In this document: positions 28,756 to 36,644 of the stretch, piece after piece
Position numbering within the stretch: position 1 is the first letter of the stretch
How the letters are laid out: every line of letters starts with the position of its first letter
Assembly: GCA_050942895.1 (NCBI GenBank)
Contig: JBMNOE010000023.1
Span: 1-36,677 of the forward strand
DNA from: JBNRMR01 sp050942895
GTDB taxonomy: Bacteria > Bacillota > Clostridia > Christensenellales > UBA1750
Direction: 5' to 3'
DNA: 36,677 bases
The notes under the pieces: generated by a model
Databases searched by the model: none
Seen by the model: the letters and a program-made list of their open reading frames with translations, nothing else
Told to the model about the DNA's origin: nothing
Position numbers and translations under genes: made by a program

Positions 28756-30840
28756 ATGAAGGCGATCATTATGGCGGGAGGGGAGGGCTCAAGGCTTAGG
28801 CCCTTGACCTGCGAGCTGCCAAAGCCGCTTGTCCCGCTTTTAGGCAGGCCCATCATGCGCTATGCTGTGGAGTTATTGAAGAAACATAATATATACGACA
28901 TCGCCGCCACTGTGGCCTACAAGGCAAAAATGATAGAGGACGAGTTTAAGGGCGAACTTCACTGCTTCAAAGAGGAAGTGCCACTGGGAACTGCCGGAAG
29001 CGTGAAAATGTGCAGCGAGTTTCTTGATGGCGGAAGCGAGCAGAGCTTTCTGGTGATCTCAGGCGATGCGCTGACTGATCTTGACATCAGCGCGGCGGTA
29101 AAGTTCCACAAAGAAAAGGAAGCCTTTGCGACTTTGGTGCTAAAAAGGGTGCCTAATCCGCTGGAATACGGCGTCGTCCACTGCGGAAAAAACGGCAGGA
29201 TAAAGCGATTCGTCGAAAAGCCCGACTGGGGCGGCGTCATATCGGACACGGTGAACACCGGCATATATATACTGGACAAGCGAGCGCTAAACTACATCCC
29301 CGAGGGCAAGTATGACTTCGGGAAGGAGCTTTTCCCGAAGCTTGTGGCCATGGGCCAGCAGGTTTACGGCTATGTGTCCCAGGATTACTGGTGCGATGTC
29401 GGCGATATCGCAACATATATGAGCGCCCAAAGGGACATGCTTTTTGGGCGGGTGAATGTGGCAATATCATCAGGTGCGCTGCCGGACTTCATTTTTAACG
29501 AAGGCGCGGTTATGGAAACGCCCTGTTACATCGGCAAGGGCACAGTGATAAGTTCCGGCGCTAAGATAGGCGAGGGCAGCGTGGTTGGCGACAAAGTGCA
29601 TGTGGGGAAAAACGCCATAATAGAAAACGCCGTAATATGGGATGGCGCCAGGATCGGCGACGGGGCGATGGTTTCCGGCTGCGTTGTTCAAAGCGGCGCT
29701 GTCATCGGCAAAAATGCGTCGGTGCATGTGGGCGCAGTGCTGGGCGAGGGCGCAGCGGTGGGGGAGGAGGTCGTGGTTTACCCCGGGGTGAAGCTCTGGC
29801 CCCTTGCTGTGGCCGAGGATGGCGCAAGGGTTAAGGCCAATATCACCCAGGCGGGAAATGGGGGGCTGGATTTTTCTGCATCGGCGCTTTCCGGCCTGAT
29901 TTCGTCGGACGACACGGCGGTGTTTGCGGCTTCGTTCGCTTCAGCGCTGGGGGTTGAGCGCCTTTGCATCGCTCATGACAAAAGCCCCGCGGCGGCCATG
30001 CTGGCGCTGGCGGCGGTATCGGCGGCGGTTTCGGTGGGAAGCAGGGTGTTTAACTGCGGCGAGGCGGAGCTTCCCGCGCTGCTTTTCAGCTCCATGCAGA
30101 AAAACGGCGACGGCTGCCTGCACATAAGCGTTGTAGATGGCTTCGCGAAAATTCGAGCGCTTCACAACAACGCGTTTTTAGACCCCGGACAGATGAAAAA
30201 AGTGCAGCAGACATGCCAAAGATGCGACTTTTCCCGCCAGCCCTACGAAGCGGTGAAGGAGATTATCCGGGACAGCTCCGTCCAGGAGTGCTATGATGTC
30301 TGGAAAAAGGCCTTGCTTTCCGGAAGACGCGCCCCCGTATATGGCGATGCGAGGGGCATGGATGCGGTTTTATATGACGAAAATGGCGGACAGGTGGACG
30401 AACATATCAGCCGCAATGTGTTCGAGGAGGCATCGGAACACTTCACGCGAAGGACGCATGGCATGATGTCGGTGTATGAGATGGACGGAGATCTTCGCAT
30501 AGGCATACTCTCAAAATATCTGGCGGAAAGCGGCCTTTCCCAAAGGGATATGCTACACAAGCATGGCGGGGGCTATGCCAGCCTTGCGATTGATTGCCCG
30601 GACAGGCTGAAAGGCGCTGCCATGCGCAGGCTGCTGGAGCAATATGAGGACAGGGCCGTCGCCGGCAGAGGGGTAACCATAAAGGAGGAAAGGGGAATCG
30701 CGAACATTATGCCGGGAGAAAAACAGCAGATACAGCTTTTTGTTTCTGCGGCCAGCCAGGAATATGCGGCGGAAATAATGGCGGATTTGAGCAAGCTGAC
30801 AGGGGAGCTATTAAGGGAGATCGACGACGGGGAGCAGTGA
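28756..30840 (+). CDS. Sugar-1-phosphate nucleotidyltransferase fused to a degenerate phosphomutase-like domain
   Basis: A 694-residue protein. Residues 1-230 are a nucleotidyltransferase (GGEGSRLRPLT at 8-18, SKP-like LPKPLVPLLG, an Asp in SGDALTDLD), as in mannose- or glucose-1-phosphate guanylyl/uridylyl transferases. Residues about 240-350 are left-handed beta-helix hexapeptides (GKGTVIS, GEGSVVG). The remainder resembles the alpha-D-phosphohexomutase fold, ending in DCPDRLKGAAMRRLLEQ like domain 4. However, the catalytic TASHNP loop and metal-binding DGDGDR loop are missing; the matching place (about 450-475) reads LHISVVDGFAKIRAL. The second half is likely regulatory. ATG 28756 is chosen over 28732, which would extend before the Rossmann start. 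Confidence 0.85.
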   Translation: MKAIIMAGGEGSRLRPLTCELPKPLVPLLGRPIMRYAVELLKKHNIYDIAATVAYKAKMIEDEFKGELHCFKEEVPLGTAGSVKMCSEFLDGGSEQSFLVISGDALTDLDISAAVKFHKEKEAFATLVLKRVPNPLEYGVVHCGKNGRIKRFVEKPDWGGVISDTVNTGIYILDKRALNYIPEGKYDFGKELFPKLVAMGQQVYGYVSQDYWCDVGDIATYMSAQRDMLFGRVNVAISSGALPDFIFNEGAVMETPCYIGKGTVISSGAKIGEGSVVGDKVHVGKNAIIENAVIWDGARIGDGAMVSGCVVQSGAVIGKNASVHVGAVLGEGAAVGEEVVVYPGVKLWPLAVAEDGARVKANITQAGNGGLDFSASALSGLISSDDTAVFAASFASALGVERLCIAHDKSPAAAMLALAAVSAAVSVGSRVFNCGEAELPALLFSSMQKNGDGCLHISVVDGFAKIRALHNNAFLDPGQMKKVQQTCQRCDFSRQPYEAVKEIIRDSSVQECYDVWKKALLSGRRAPVYGDARGMDAVLYDENGGQVDEHISRNVFEEASEHFTRRTHGMMSVYEMDGDLRIGILSKYLAESGLSQRDMLHKHGGGYASLAIDCPDRLKGAAMRRLLEQYEDRAVAGRGVTIKEERGIANIMPGEKQQIQLFVSAASQEYAAEIMADLSKLTGELLREIDDGEQ

Positions 30841-30865
30841 TTTCATCATAAAGGCGAAGGGATTT

Positions 30866-30895
30866 AAAGCAGTCTGCGTTTCAGGCTGCTTTTTT
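30866..30895 (+). terminator. Rho-independent terminator of the nucleotidyltransferase gene
   Basis: AAAGCAGTCTG (30866-30876), loop CGTTT, CAGGCTGCTTT (30882-30892) gives an 11-bp stem with one T-G wobble and runs into six Ts (30890-30895). It lies 25 bp after the stop. The remaining 130 bp to the metY promoter contains only short GC-rich hairpins such as CTGGG/CCCAG and two CCATGG sites. Confidence 0.9.
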
Positions 30896-31025
30896 GTGCG
30901 GCAGGGCACGCTGCTGGGCGAAGCCCCCAGAACAAAGGCGCGCCCTTTGGCAGAGCCTTCGAAAAAACGCTGCGGAGACACCCGGCGAATCCCAAAATCC
31001 ATGGTCGGGAAAAAGCCATGGCGCA

Positions 31026-31053
31026 TTGACAAAACCCCATGAAACGGTATACT
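31026..31053 (+). promoter_or_regulatory. Strong promoter of metY-metA
   Basis: TTGACA (31026-31031), 16 bp, TATACT (31048-31053), close to consensus. Direct repeats ATGAAACGG at 31039-31047 and 31057-31065 flank the -10 at an 18-bp step. No S-box (SAM-I) aptamer sequence is recognisable in the roughly 70-base leader, so control by a repressor at the repeats is more likely. Confidence 0.7.
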
Positions 31054-31108
31054 TATATGAAACGGATTTTGCTTGCTTTTAGCTTTATTAATTTGCTTAA
31101 TACCGTTT
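31039..31108 (+). promoter_or_regulatory. Repeated AAACGG boxes around the metY start site
   Basis: Three copies of AAACGG occur: 31042-31047 and 31060-31065 in direct orientation and 31103-31108 as the complement CCGTTT. AAACGGTAT (31042-31050) is the exact reverse complement of ATACCGTTT (31100-31108). The first copy abuts the -10 box. In the transcript the second and third could form a stem just upstream of the GGAGGTG ribosome binding site. This arrangement fits a repressor operator with looping or an RNA switch. Confidence 0.5.
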
Positions 31109-31130
31109 GCAGCATATGGAGGTGCGTATA

Positions 31131-32408
31131 ATGTATCGCTTTGAAACTCTACAGGTACACGCCGGCTTTCGCAGCGACCCTGCCACCGGCGCAATCACGG
31201 TTCCGATTTTCCAGAGCAACGCTTACGAATATGAAAGCGTTCAGCAGGCGGCGGATAGATTCGCCCTTAAGGACGGCGGATATATCTACACTCGCCTTGG
31301 GAACCCCACCACGGATGTTTTGGAGCAGCGAATGTGCGCACTGGAGGGGGGCGTCGGCGCTTTAGCAGCCTCCTCGGGCCATGGCGCTGAGATGCTGGCC
31401 TTCATGACCCTTTTAAACAGCGGCGATCATGTGGTTGCATCCGGATATCTTTACGGCGGCACGGTGAATATACTCACCCACACTTTGCCCAGATTCGGCA
31501 TCGAGACCACTTTCGTGAACCCCGATGATCCTGAAAACTTTGCTAAGGCAATTAAAGATAACACAAGGCTGATCTTTTTGGAGCAGCTTGGAAACCCTTT
31601 GGCGAACATTGTGGATGTGAAGGCGGTATCGAAAATTGCCCATGATAACGGAATACCGCTGATGGTGGACAACACCTTTGCAACGCCTTATTTGTACAGG
31701 CCCTTTGACCACGGAGCTGATATCATAATCCATTCTTCAACGAAATACATCAACGGCCACGGCAACTCAATGGGGGGCGTGCTTATTGACAGCGGAAACT
31801 TCGACTGGGAGGCCTCCGGAAAGTTCCCCGGCCTTACCCAGCCTGATGAAAGCTATCACGGCGTGACCTTCACGAAGGATTTCGGCAAGGCGGCATTCAT
31901 CGTGAAGGCGCGGGTTAGCCTGATGCGGGACATAGGCCCCTGCCCTTCGCCCTTTAACAGCTACATGATGCTGATGGGCCTTGAAACCCTTTCGCTGAGG
32001 ATGAAAAAGGTGGTTGAAAACACCCGCGAGGTCGTAAGCTTTCTTTCAAAGCACCAGGGGGTTGAATGGGTTAAATATCCCGAGCTTGAAGACAGCCCCT
32101 ATTATGCGCTGGCAAAGCGGGATTTCCCCAGGGGCTGCAGCGGCGTTTTCGTGTTCGGCATAAAGGGCGGCGCGGCGGCGGGCGCAAAGTTTATCGACAG
32201 CTTAAAGCTTTTGTACAATGCCTCCAACCTGGCGGACTCCCACTCAATGGTGGTGCATCCGGCCTCCACCACCCACAGCCAGCTGTCCGAGGAAGCGCTG
32301 AGGGCTGCGGGTCTTAGCCCGGAGATGATCAGAGTCTCCGTCGGTCTGGAGGACGCGCAGGATATAATCGAGGATATCGATCAGGCCATAAAGGCTGCCC
32401 TTGCGTGA
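31131..32408 (+). CDS. metY: O-acetylhomoserine sulfhydrylase / aminocarboxypropyltransferase
   Basis: A PLP-dependent Cys/Met-metabolism enzyme that forms homocysteine from O-acetylhomoserine and sulfide (or methionine from methanethiol). Length 425. The N-terminus FETLQVHAGFRSDPATGA, YTRLGNPT (phosphate binding), VDNTFATPY and the Schiff-base Lys205 in HSSTKYINGHG are diagnostic. It lies 38 bp before metA, which supplies its substrate. ATG 31131 follows GGAGGTG by six bases; upstream in-frame ATG codons at 31107 and 31116 are less likely. Cystathionine enzymes of the same fold are shorter and lack the internal long loop, so the sulfhydrylase call is firm. Confidence 0.94.
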   Translation: MYRFETLQVHAGFRSDPATGAITVPIFQSNAYEYESVQQAADRFALKDGGYIYTRLGNPTTDVLEQRMCALEGGVGALAASSGHGAEMLAFMTLLNSGDHVVASGYLYGGTVNILTHTLPRFGIETTFVNPDDPENFAKAIKDNTRLIFLEQLGNPLANIVDVKAVSKIAHDNGIPLMVDNTFATPYLYRPFDHGADIIIHSSTKYINGHGNSMGGVLIDSGNFDWEASGKFPGLTQPDESYHGVTFTKDFGKAAFIVKARVSLMRDIGPCPSPFNSYMMLMGLETLSLRMKKVVENTREVVSFLSKHQGVEWVKYPELEDSPYYALAKRDFPRGCSGVFVFGIKGGAAAGAKFIDSLKLLYNASNLADSHSMVVHPASTTHSQLSEEALRAAGLSPEMIRVSVGLEDAQDIIEDIDQAIKAALA

Positions 32409-32446
32409 GTGATGCTGCTTAATTTGCATGTGAAAGGAGAGAAAGT

Positions 32447-33370
32447 ATGCCGGTAAAGATACCCAATAATCTGCCAGCCGTTCAAATCCTTCGGGATGAA
32501 AATATATTCACGATGGACGAAACCAGGGCCGCAAGCCAGGATATTCGCCCTCTTAAAATAGTGATACTGAACCTGATGCCGACAAAGGAAGTGACTGAGA
32601 CGCAGCTTCTAAGGCTGATCGGCAACACGCCCCTTCAGGTGGAGGTCACCTTTTTGCGCACTGCCAGCCATGAGCCGACCCATGTGGCCAAGAGCCATCT
32701 GGACGCATTCTATAAAACATTTAACGAGATAAAGGATCTCTACTTCGACGGGCTGATAATCACCGGCGCGCCGGTGGAGCAGTTCGAGTTTGAGCAGGTG
32801 CGCTACTGGGATGAGCTTGTCAGCATAATCAAGTGGGGGAAAAACCATGTCTTTTCCACTTTGTACATATGCTGGGCGGCCCAGGCGGGGCTTTATCATA
32901 TATTTGGCATAAACAAATACCCCATAGACAGAAAATGCTCGGGTATATACCCTCATAAAATTCTAAATAAAAATGCGCCCATAGTGCGGGGCTTTGATGA
33001 CGAGTTCTTCGCGCCCCATTCCCGCCACACGGAGATACGCCTTGAGGATATTCAGGCCTGCGAAAAGCTGGAGGCTTTGGCGGTTTCAGAGGTTGCGGGG
33101 GTATACCTTGTGGCCAGCAGGGACATGAAAAATGTCTTTGTGACCGGCCACTCCGAGTATGACCGGGACACGCTGCGCCTTGAATATGAGCGGGATATCG
33201 CCAAGGGTATGGAAGTGCCTGTTCCGGCCAACTACTTCCCCGATGATGATCCGGCCAAGCCGCCGGTGGTGAAGTGGCGGTCCCACGGCAACCTGCTTTT
33301 CCAGAACTGGCTGAATTATTATGTCTATCAGGAGACGCCCTATGATCTTTCCCGGCTGGCGCAGGATTGA
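32447..33370 (+). CDS. metA: Homoserine O-acetyltransferase (MetA family)
   Basis: Activates homoserine with acyl-CoA at the start of methionine synthesis. 307 residues. Catalytic residues fall at the E. coli positions: Cys142 (YICWAAQAG), His235 and Glu237 (TGHSEYD). Residue 111 is Glu in GAPVEQFEF; in this family Glu111 gives acetyl-CoA specificity and Gly111 succinyl-CoA, so annotations as succinyltransferase would be wrong here. This fits the O-acetylhomoserine sulfhydrylase upstream. AAAGGAGAG precedes the ATG. It forms a two-gene operon with metY. Confidence 0.95.
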   Translation: MPVKIPNNLPAVQILRDENIFTMDETRAASQDIRPLKIVILNLMPTKEVTETQLLRLIGNTPLQVEVTFLRTASHEPTHVAKSHLDAFYKTFNEIKDLYFDGLIITGAPVEQFEFEQVRYWDELVSIIKWGKNHVFSTLYICWAAQAGLYHIFGINKYPIDRKCSGIYPHKILNKNAPIVRGFDDEFFAPHSRHTEIRLEDIQACEKLEALAVSEVAGVYLVASRDMKNVFVTGHSEYDRDTLRLEYERDIAKGMEVPVPANYFPDDDPAKPPVVKWRSHGNLLFQNWLNYYVYQETPYDLSRLAQD

Positions 33371-33409
33371 GGAATTATCCGCTATCATAAAGAAAGGTTG
33401 GGAAGGAAA

Positions 33410-34138
33410 ATGTCCCGTTTAGGAGATCTTATAAAGAGCCAGAGGCTAAAATATAAAATGACGGCAAAACAGCTGGCGAAAAAATGCGGCGTTTCAGAGG
33501 CATTTGTGATGGAAGTGGAAAGCGGCAAGCGCATTCCCAACGATATAATCGCCACGCGGATGCTGAAGGCCATGGGCACTGTTGATACCATGATGAACGA
33601 TCTGAACCTTGAGACCGCCGATCTGCCCGCGGTGGAGCCGAATGTGACTAAGATTGCCCCGGGGGCGCCGGCGGCGAAGACAGCCCCAAGGTCTTCCCCC
33701 AAAACCGCCCCGGAAGAAAAGGGTGAGATTTCCGACGCATGGAAGGACGCTCTTTCGGGAGTAATAAAGCGGGTGCCCATCCACGAGGGCGGCCTGGAAG
33801 GGCCTTTGGCGGGCCACAGGATGCTGGCCACCGAGGACGGACGCATCGAGGGCGCAAGGCCGGAGCAGGTGTTTTACCTGAAGGCAATGGACAACTCCAT
33901 GCGGGCATACCGCATCTGCAAGGGGGACATTCTTCTGTGCGTGCCGGCGGCAGGCATAGAATCGGGGGCCATAATGGCGTTTTCTTTCAGGGGAACAGGT
34001 CTTGTGCGCAAGGTTAGAAAGCTGGAAGGAAACCGCGCCGAGCTTTCAAATTATGACACCGTTCCCGACAGCCGCGTGGTGGACATGGCGGAGATAAAAT
34101 CTCTGCACAGGGTTGTCAGGGTGGAGTTCAAGCCGTAA
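33410..34138 (+). CDS. HTH (XRE) regulator with a LexA/S24-like C-terminal domain
   Basis: 242 residues. The N-terminal XRE helix-turn-helix (LGDLIKSQRLKYKMTAKQLA, then KKCGVSEAFVMEVESGKRIP) is followed by an Ala/Pro-rich linker (about 82-102) and a C-terminal domain with the S24 pattern: YLKAMDNSM with Ser163, KGDILLCVP, and RGTGLVRKVRKL. The residue 37 positions after Ser163, where LexA has the catalytic Lys, is Arg200, followed by Lys201. It may be non-cleaving. Targets are unknown; the neighbours are metA and fba. ATG 33410 is favoured over TTG 33398; both lie near AGAAAGG and GGAAGG sites. Confidence 0.78.
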   Translation: MSRLGDLIKSQRLKYKMTAKQLAKKCGVSEAFVMEVESGKRIPNDIIATRMLKAMGTVDTMMNDLNLETADLPAVEPNVTKIAPGAPAAKTAPRSSPKTAPEEKGEISDAWKDALSGVIKRVPIHEGGLEGPLAGHRMLATEDGRIEGARPEQVFYLKAMDNSMRAYRICKGDILLCVPAAGIESGAIMAFSFRGTGLVRKVRKLEGNRAELSNYDTVPDSRVVDMAEIKSLHRVVRVEFKP

Positions 34139-34149
34139 ATATTTGTTTT

Positions 34150-34187
34150 AAAAGGGCCTGCAAGCTTGTGCTTCGGGCCTTTTGTTG
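34150..34187 (+). terminator. Terminator-like hairpin after the HTH regulator
   Basis: AAAAGG (34150-34155) pairs with CCTTTT (34078-plus-100, that is 34178-34183), then CC/GG, with AAGC (34162-34165) and GCTT (34170-34173) closing a TTGT loop. The stem has bulges but ends in TTTTGTT. It overlaps the -35 box of the fba promoter. Confidence 0.55.
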
Positions 34188-34194
34188 GTATAAT
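34166..34194 (+). promoter_or_regulatory. Predicted fba promoter
   Basis: TTGTGC (34166-34171) in the terminator loop, a 17-bp spacer and perfect TATAAT (34189-34194). The leader of about 65 bases ends in AGGAGG before the fba ATG. Overlap of a terminator and a promoter keeps aldolase expression apart from the regulator gene. Confidence 0.6.
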
Positions 34195-34267
34195 TTTAAT
34201 GGTAAAAGAAATACGAAAGATTAATGCGAGAAAAACAAAAGAAAATTAGCATTCAGGAGGTATCACA

Positions 34268-35203
34268 ATGGGTTTGGTCACATCAACCGAAATGTTTAAG
34301 AAGGCATACGAGGGCGGTTATGCTATCGGCGCTTTTAATGTTAACAATATGGAGATCGTCCAGGGTATAACCGAGGCGGCAAAAGAGCAGAACGCTCCGT
34401 TGATTCTCCAGGTTTCAAAGGGCGCCAGGGCCTACGCTAAGCACACATATCTGATGAAGCTTATAGAAGCAGCCATTGACGATACAGGTTTGCCCATCGT
34501 CGTCCATCTGGACCATGGCGACAGCTTTGAGACCTGCAAGTCCTGCATCGACGGCGGCTTCACCTCCGTTATGATCGACGGCTCCCATCTGGATTTTAAG
34601 AAAAACATTGAGCTTACAAAGAAGGTTGTGGAATATGCCCATGATCGCGGAGTTGTGGTTGAAGGCGAGCTGGGAAGGCTTGAGGGCGTTGAGGACGAAG
34701 TGCAGGTGGCCGAGGGCGAAGGCAGCTACACCGATCCTGACCAGGTGCAGGAATTCGTGGAAAAGACCGGCGTTGATTCTTTGGCAATCGCCATTGGCAC
34801 AAGCCACGGCGCCTACAAGTTCAAGCCCGGCACCAACCCGGAGCTGCGCTTCGACATTCTTGAGGAGATCGCAAGGAGGCTCCCCGGCTTCCCAATCGTG
34901 CTGCACGGCGCTTCCTCAGTTCCCCAGGACTTTGTAAGACTGGTGAACCAATACGGCGGCAGGATGCCCGACGCCATCGGCGTTCCGGAGGACATGCTGC
35001 GCCAGGCCGCCAGAATGGCTGTGTGCAAGATCAACATCGACTCCGACCTGCGCCTTGCGATGACCGCAAATATCCGCAAGCATTTCGCCGAGCATCCCGA
35101 TCATTTTGACCCCAGGCAGTATCTGTCCCCGGCGAGGGATGCTATCAGGGCAATGGTTTCACACAAAATAGTCAACGTGCTGGGCTGCAACGGAAAGGCA
35201 TAA
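34268..35203 (+). CDS. fba: Class II fructose-1,6-bisphosphate aldolase
   Basis: Zinc-dependent glycolytic/gluconeogenic aldolase. Length 311. Ligands and catalytic sites are in VVHLDHGDSFE (zinc His and Asp), EGELGRLEGVED, GTSHGAYKF and VLHGASSVP, with the phosphate-binding KINIDSDLRLA near the C-terminus. GGAGG at 34256-34260 precedes the ATG by seven bases. It is followed by the hairpin-rich spacer before icd. Related tagatose aldolases share motifs, but the length and sequence favour FBP aldolase. Confidence 0.96.
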   Translation: MGLVTSTEMFKKAYEGGYAIGAFNVNNMEIVQGITEAAKEQNAPLILQVSKGARAYAKHTYLMKLIEAAIDDTGLPIVVHLDHGDSFETCKSCIDGGFTSVMIDGSHLDFKKNIELTKKVVEYAHDRGVVVEGELGRLEGVEDEVQVAEGEGSYTDPDQVQEFVEKTGVDSLAIAIGTSHGAYKFKPGTNPELRFDILEEIARRLPGFPIVLHGASSVPQDFVRLVNQYGGRMPDAIGVPEDMLRQAARMAVCKINIDSDLRLAMTANIRKHFAEHPDHFDPRQYLSPARDAIRAMVSHKIVNVLGCNGKA

Positions 35204-35256
35204 AGGCTGCAAAAGCTTAATTATTTAAAAAACGCCCGAGGATCGGGGCCCCGCCC

Positions 35257-35286
35257 AGGGGTCAAGGGGATGTGTCCTCTTGCGGG
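35257..35286. repeat. AGGGGTCAAGGGG repeat module, second location
   Basis: AGGGGTCAAGGGG (35257-35269) followed by TGTCC and TTGCGGG repeats the module at 134-160 upstream of htpG. Here it leads into two perfect hairpins instead of the CTGGGGC hairpin. The shared left part and different right part suggest modular or decaying repeat elements. Confidence 0.6.
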
Positions 35287-35296
35287 AAATGGGGGT

Positions 35297-35329
35297 GCGG
35301 GGGAAAAGGGCAGCGCCCTTTTCCCCCGC
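35297..35329. repeat. Perfect 15-bp hairpin, first of two
   Basis: GCGGGGGAAAAGGGC (35297-35311), loop AGC, GCCCTTTTCCCCCGC (35315-35329): every base pairs. It is GC-rich with an internal A/T block and no flanking T-tract. It abuts the next hairpin without a gap. Confidence 0.9.
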
Positions 35330-35374
35330 GGCATACGGGCCATGGAATGCTTAGCATTCCATGGCCCGTATGCC
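35330..35374. repeat. Perfect 21-bp hairpin, second of two
   Basis: The left arm 35330-35350 begins GGCATACGGGCC and ends GGAATGC; the loop is TTA (35351-35353); the right arm 35354-35374 is its exact reverse complement ending CGTATGCC. Twenty-one uninterrupted pairs is far beyond what a terminator needs. Such elements can act as bidirectional terminators, mRNA stabilisers or mobile-repeat remnants; the sequence does not decide. Confidence 0.92.
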
Positions 35375-35440
35375 CAAAGCCTATGCAGGGCAATATTATC
35401 GGCAACATGGAAAAACATAGAGAAACATGGAGGCAGAGCT

Positions 35441-36631
35441 ATGGCGAAGATTCAGATGAAGAACCCACTTGTCGAGATGGATGGGGATGAGATGACCAGG
35501 ATCATGTGGAAAATGATCAAGGATCGTCTGATCCTTCCTTTTGTCGACCTTAAAACGGAATACTACGACTTGGGTCTTGAGCACAGGGATGCGACCAACG
35601 ATCAGGTCACGATTGATTCCGCCCACGCGGCCATAAAGTATGGCGTTGCGGTAAAGTGCGCAACCATCACCCCAAATGCCCAGAGGGTTGATGAATACAA
35701 GCTCAAAGAAATGTGGAAAAGCCCTAATGCCACAATCCGCGCCATAATGGACGGCACGGTTTTTCGCGCGCCGATTCTGGTCAAGGGTGTTGCGCCCTAC
35801 ATCGCAGGCTGGACGAAGCCGATAACCATCGCCCGTCATGCCTATGGTGATATTTACAAGGCTGCCGAGATGCAGGTTCCCGCAGGCAAGGCTGAAATGG
35901 TCTTTACCGACAGCCAGGGGAATGAAAGGCGCGAATTGATCCACGACTTTGACGGCAGCGGTATTTTGATGGCCATGCACAACACCGACAAGTCCATCGG
36001 AAGCTTCGCCAGGTCCTGCTTCGAGTATGCTCTGGCCACAAAACAGGATCTGTGGTTTTCAACTAAGGACACCATTTCAAAAAAGTATGATCATCATTTC
36101 AAGGATATATTTCAGGATATGTATGATGCTGAGTATAAGGATAAGTTCGAGGAGGCGGGGATAGAATACTTCTACACGCTGATCGACGACGCTGTCGCAA
36201 GGGTCATCAGGAGCAATGGCGGCTTCATCTGGGCCTGCAAGAACTACGATGGCGACGTTATGAGCGACATGGTCGCCACCGTTTATGGCTCGCTGTCCAT
36301 GATGACATCGGTGCTTGTTTCCCCCGACGGCTCCACCGAGTACGAGGCGGCCCACGGTACCGTCACCAGGCATTACTACAGACATTTGAAGGGAGAAAAG
36401 ACCTCTACGAATCCTGTGGCGACGATACTCGTCTGGTCGGGCGGGCTGCGCAAGAGAGGCGAGCTGGACGGGTTGCCGGAGCTTTGCGAGTTTGCTGACA
36501 GGCTAGAAGAAGCGACCATATCGACCATCGAAGGCGGCGTGATGACGGGGGATTTATCCTCGCTCTTCTCCGGGGACGCAAAGAGCGTGACCACTGAGGA
36601 GTTTATAAAAGAAATTGCAAAGAAGCTTTAA
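35441..36631 (+). CDS. icd: NADP-dependent isocitrate dehydrogenase (type II, eukaryote-like)
   Basis: Oxidatively decarboxylates isocitrate to 2-oxoglutarate, here probably for glutamate supply. Length 396 from ATG 35441, which has GGAGG at 35429-35433 seven bases upstream. An open frame runs back to 35270 through the hairpins but has no site and is not part of the gene. The N-terminus KIQMKNPLVEMDGDEMTRIMW, WTKPITIARHAYGDIYKA and the C-terminal VWSGGLRKRGELDG, with the NADP loop HGTVTRHYYRHLKGEKTSTNP split here, match the 400-residue dimeric IDH1/2-like branch rather than the E. coli type. No citrate synthase or aconitase is nearby. No clear promoter is seen, so read-through from fba is possible. 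Confidence 0.95.
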   Translation: MAKIQMKNPLVEMDGDEMTRIMWKMIKDRLILPFVDLKTEYYDLGLEHRDATNDQVTIDSAHAAIKYGVAVKCATITPNAQRVDEYKLKEMWKSPNATIRAIMDGTVFRAPILVKGVAPYIAGWTKPITIARHAYGDIYKAAEMQVPAGKAEMVFTDSQGNERRELIHDFDGSGILMAMHNTDKSIGSFARSCFEYALATKQDLWFSTKDTISKKYDHHFKDIFQDMYDAEYKDKFEEAGIEYFYTLIDDAVARVIRSNGGFIWACKNYDGDVMSDMVATVYGSLSMMTSVLVSPDGSTEYEAAHGTVTRHYYRHLKGEKTSTNPVATILVWSGGLRKRGELDGLPELCEFADRLEEATISTIEGGVMTGDLSSLFSGDAKSVTTEEFIKEIAKKL

Positions 36632-36644
36632 TGCTCCGGGAGGG

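Noticed and set aside
31054..31130. SAM riboswitch before metY
   Set aside because: The leader is about 70 bases and lacks the conserved S-box core and kink-turn sequences; no terminator lies in the leader.
35270..35440. N-terminal extension of isocitrate dehydrogenase
   Set aside because: The open frame runs through two perfect hairpins and lacks a ribosome binding site, whereas ATG 35441 has GGAGG at seven bases and gives the normal family length.
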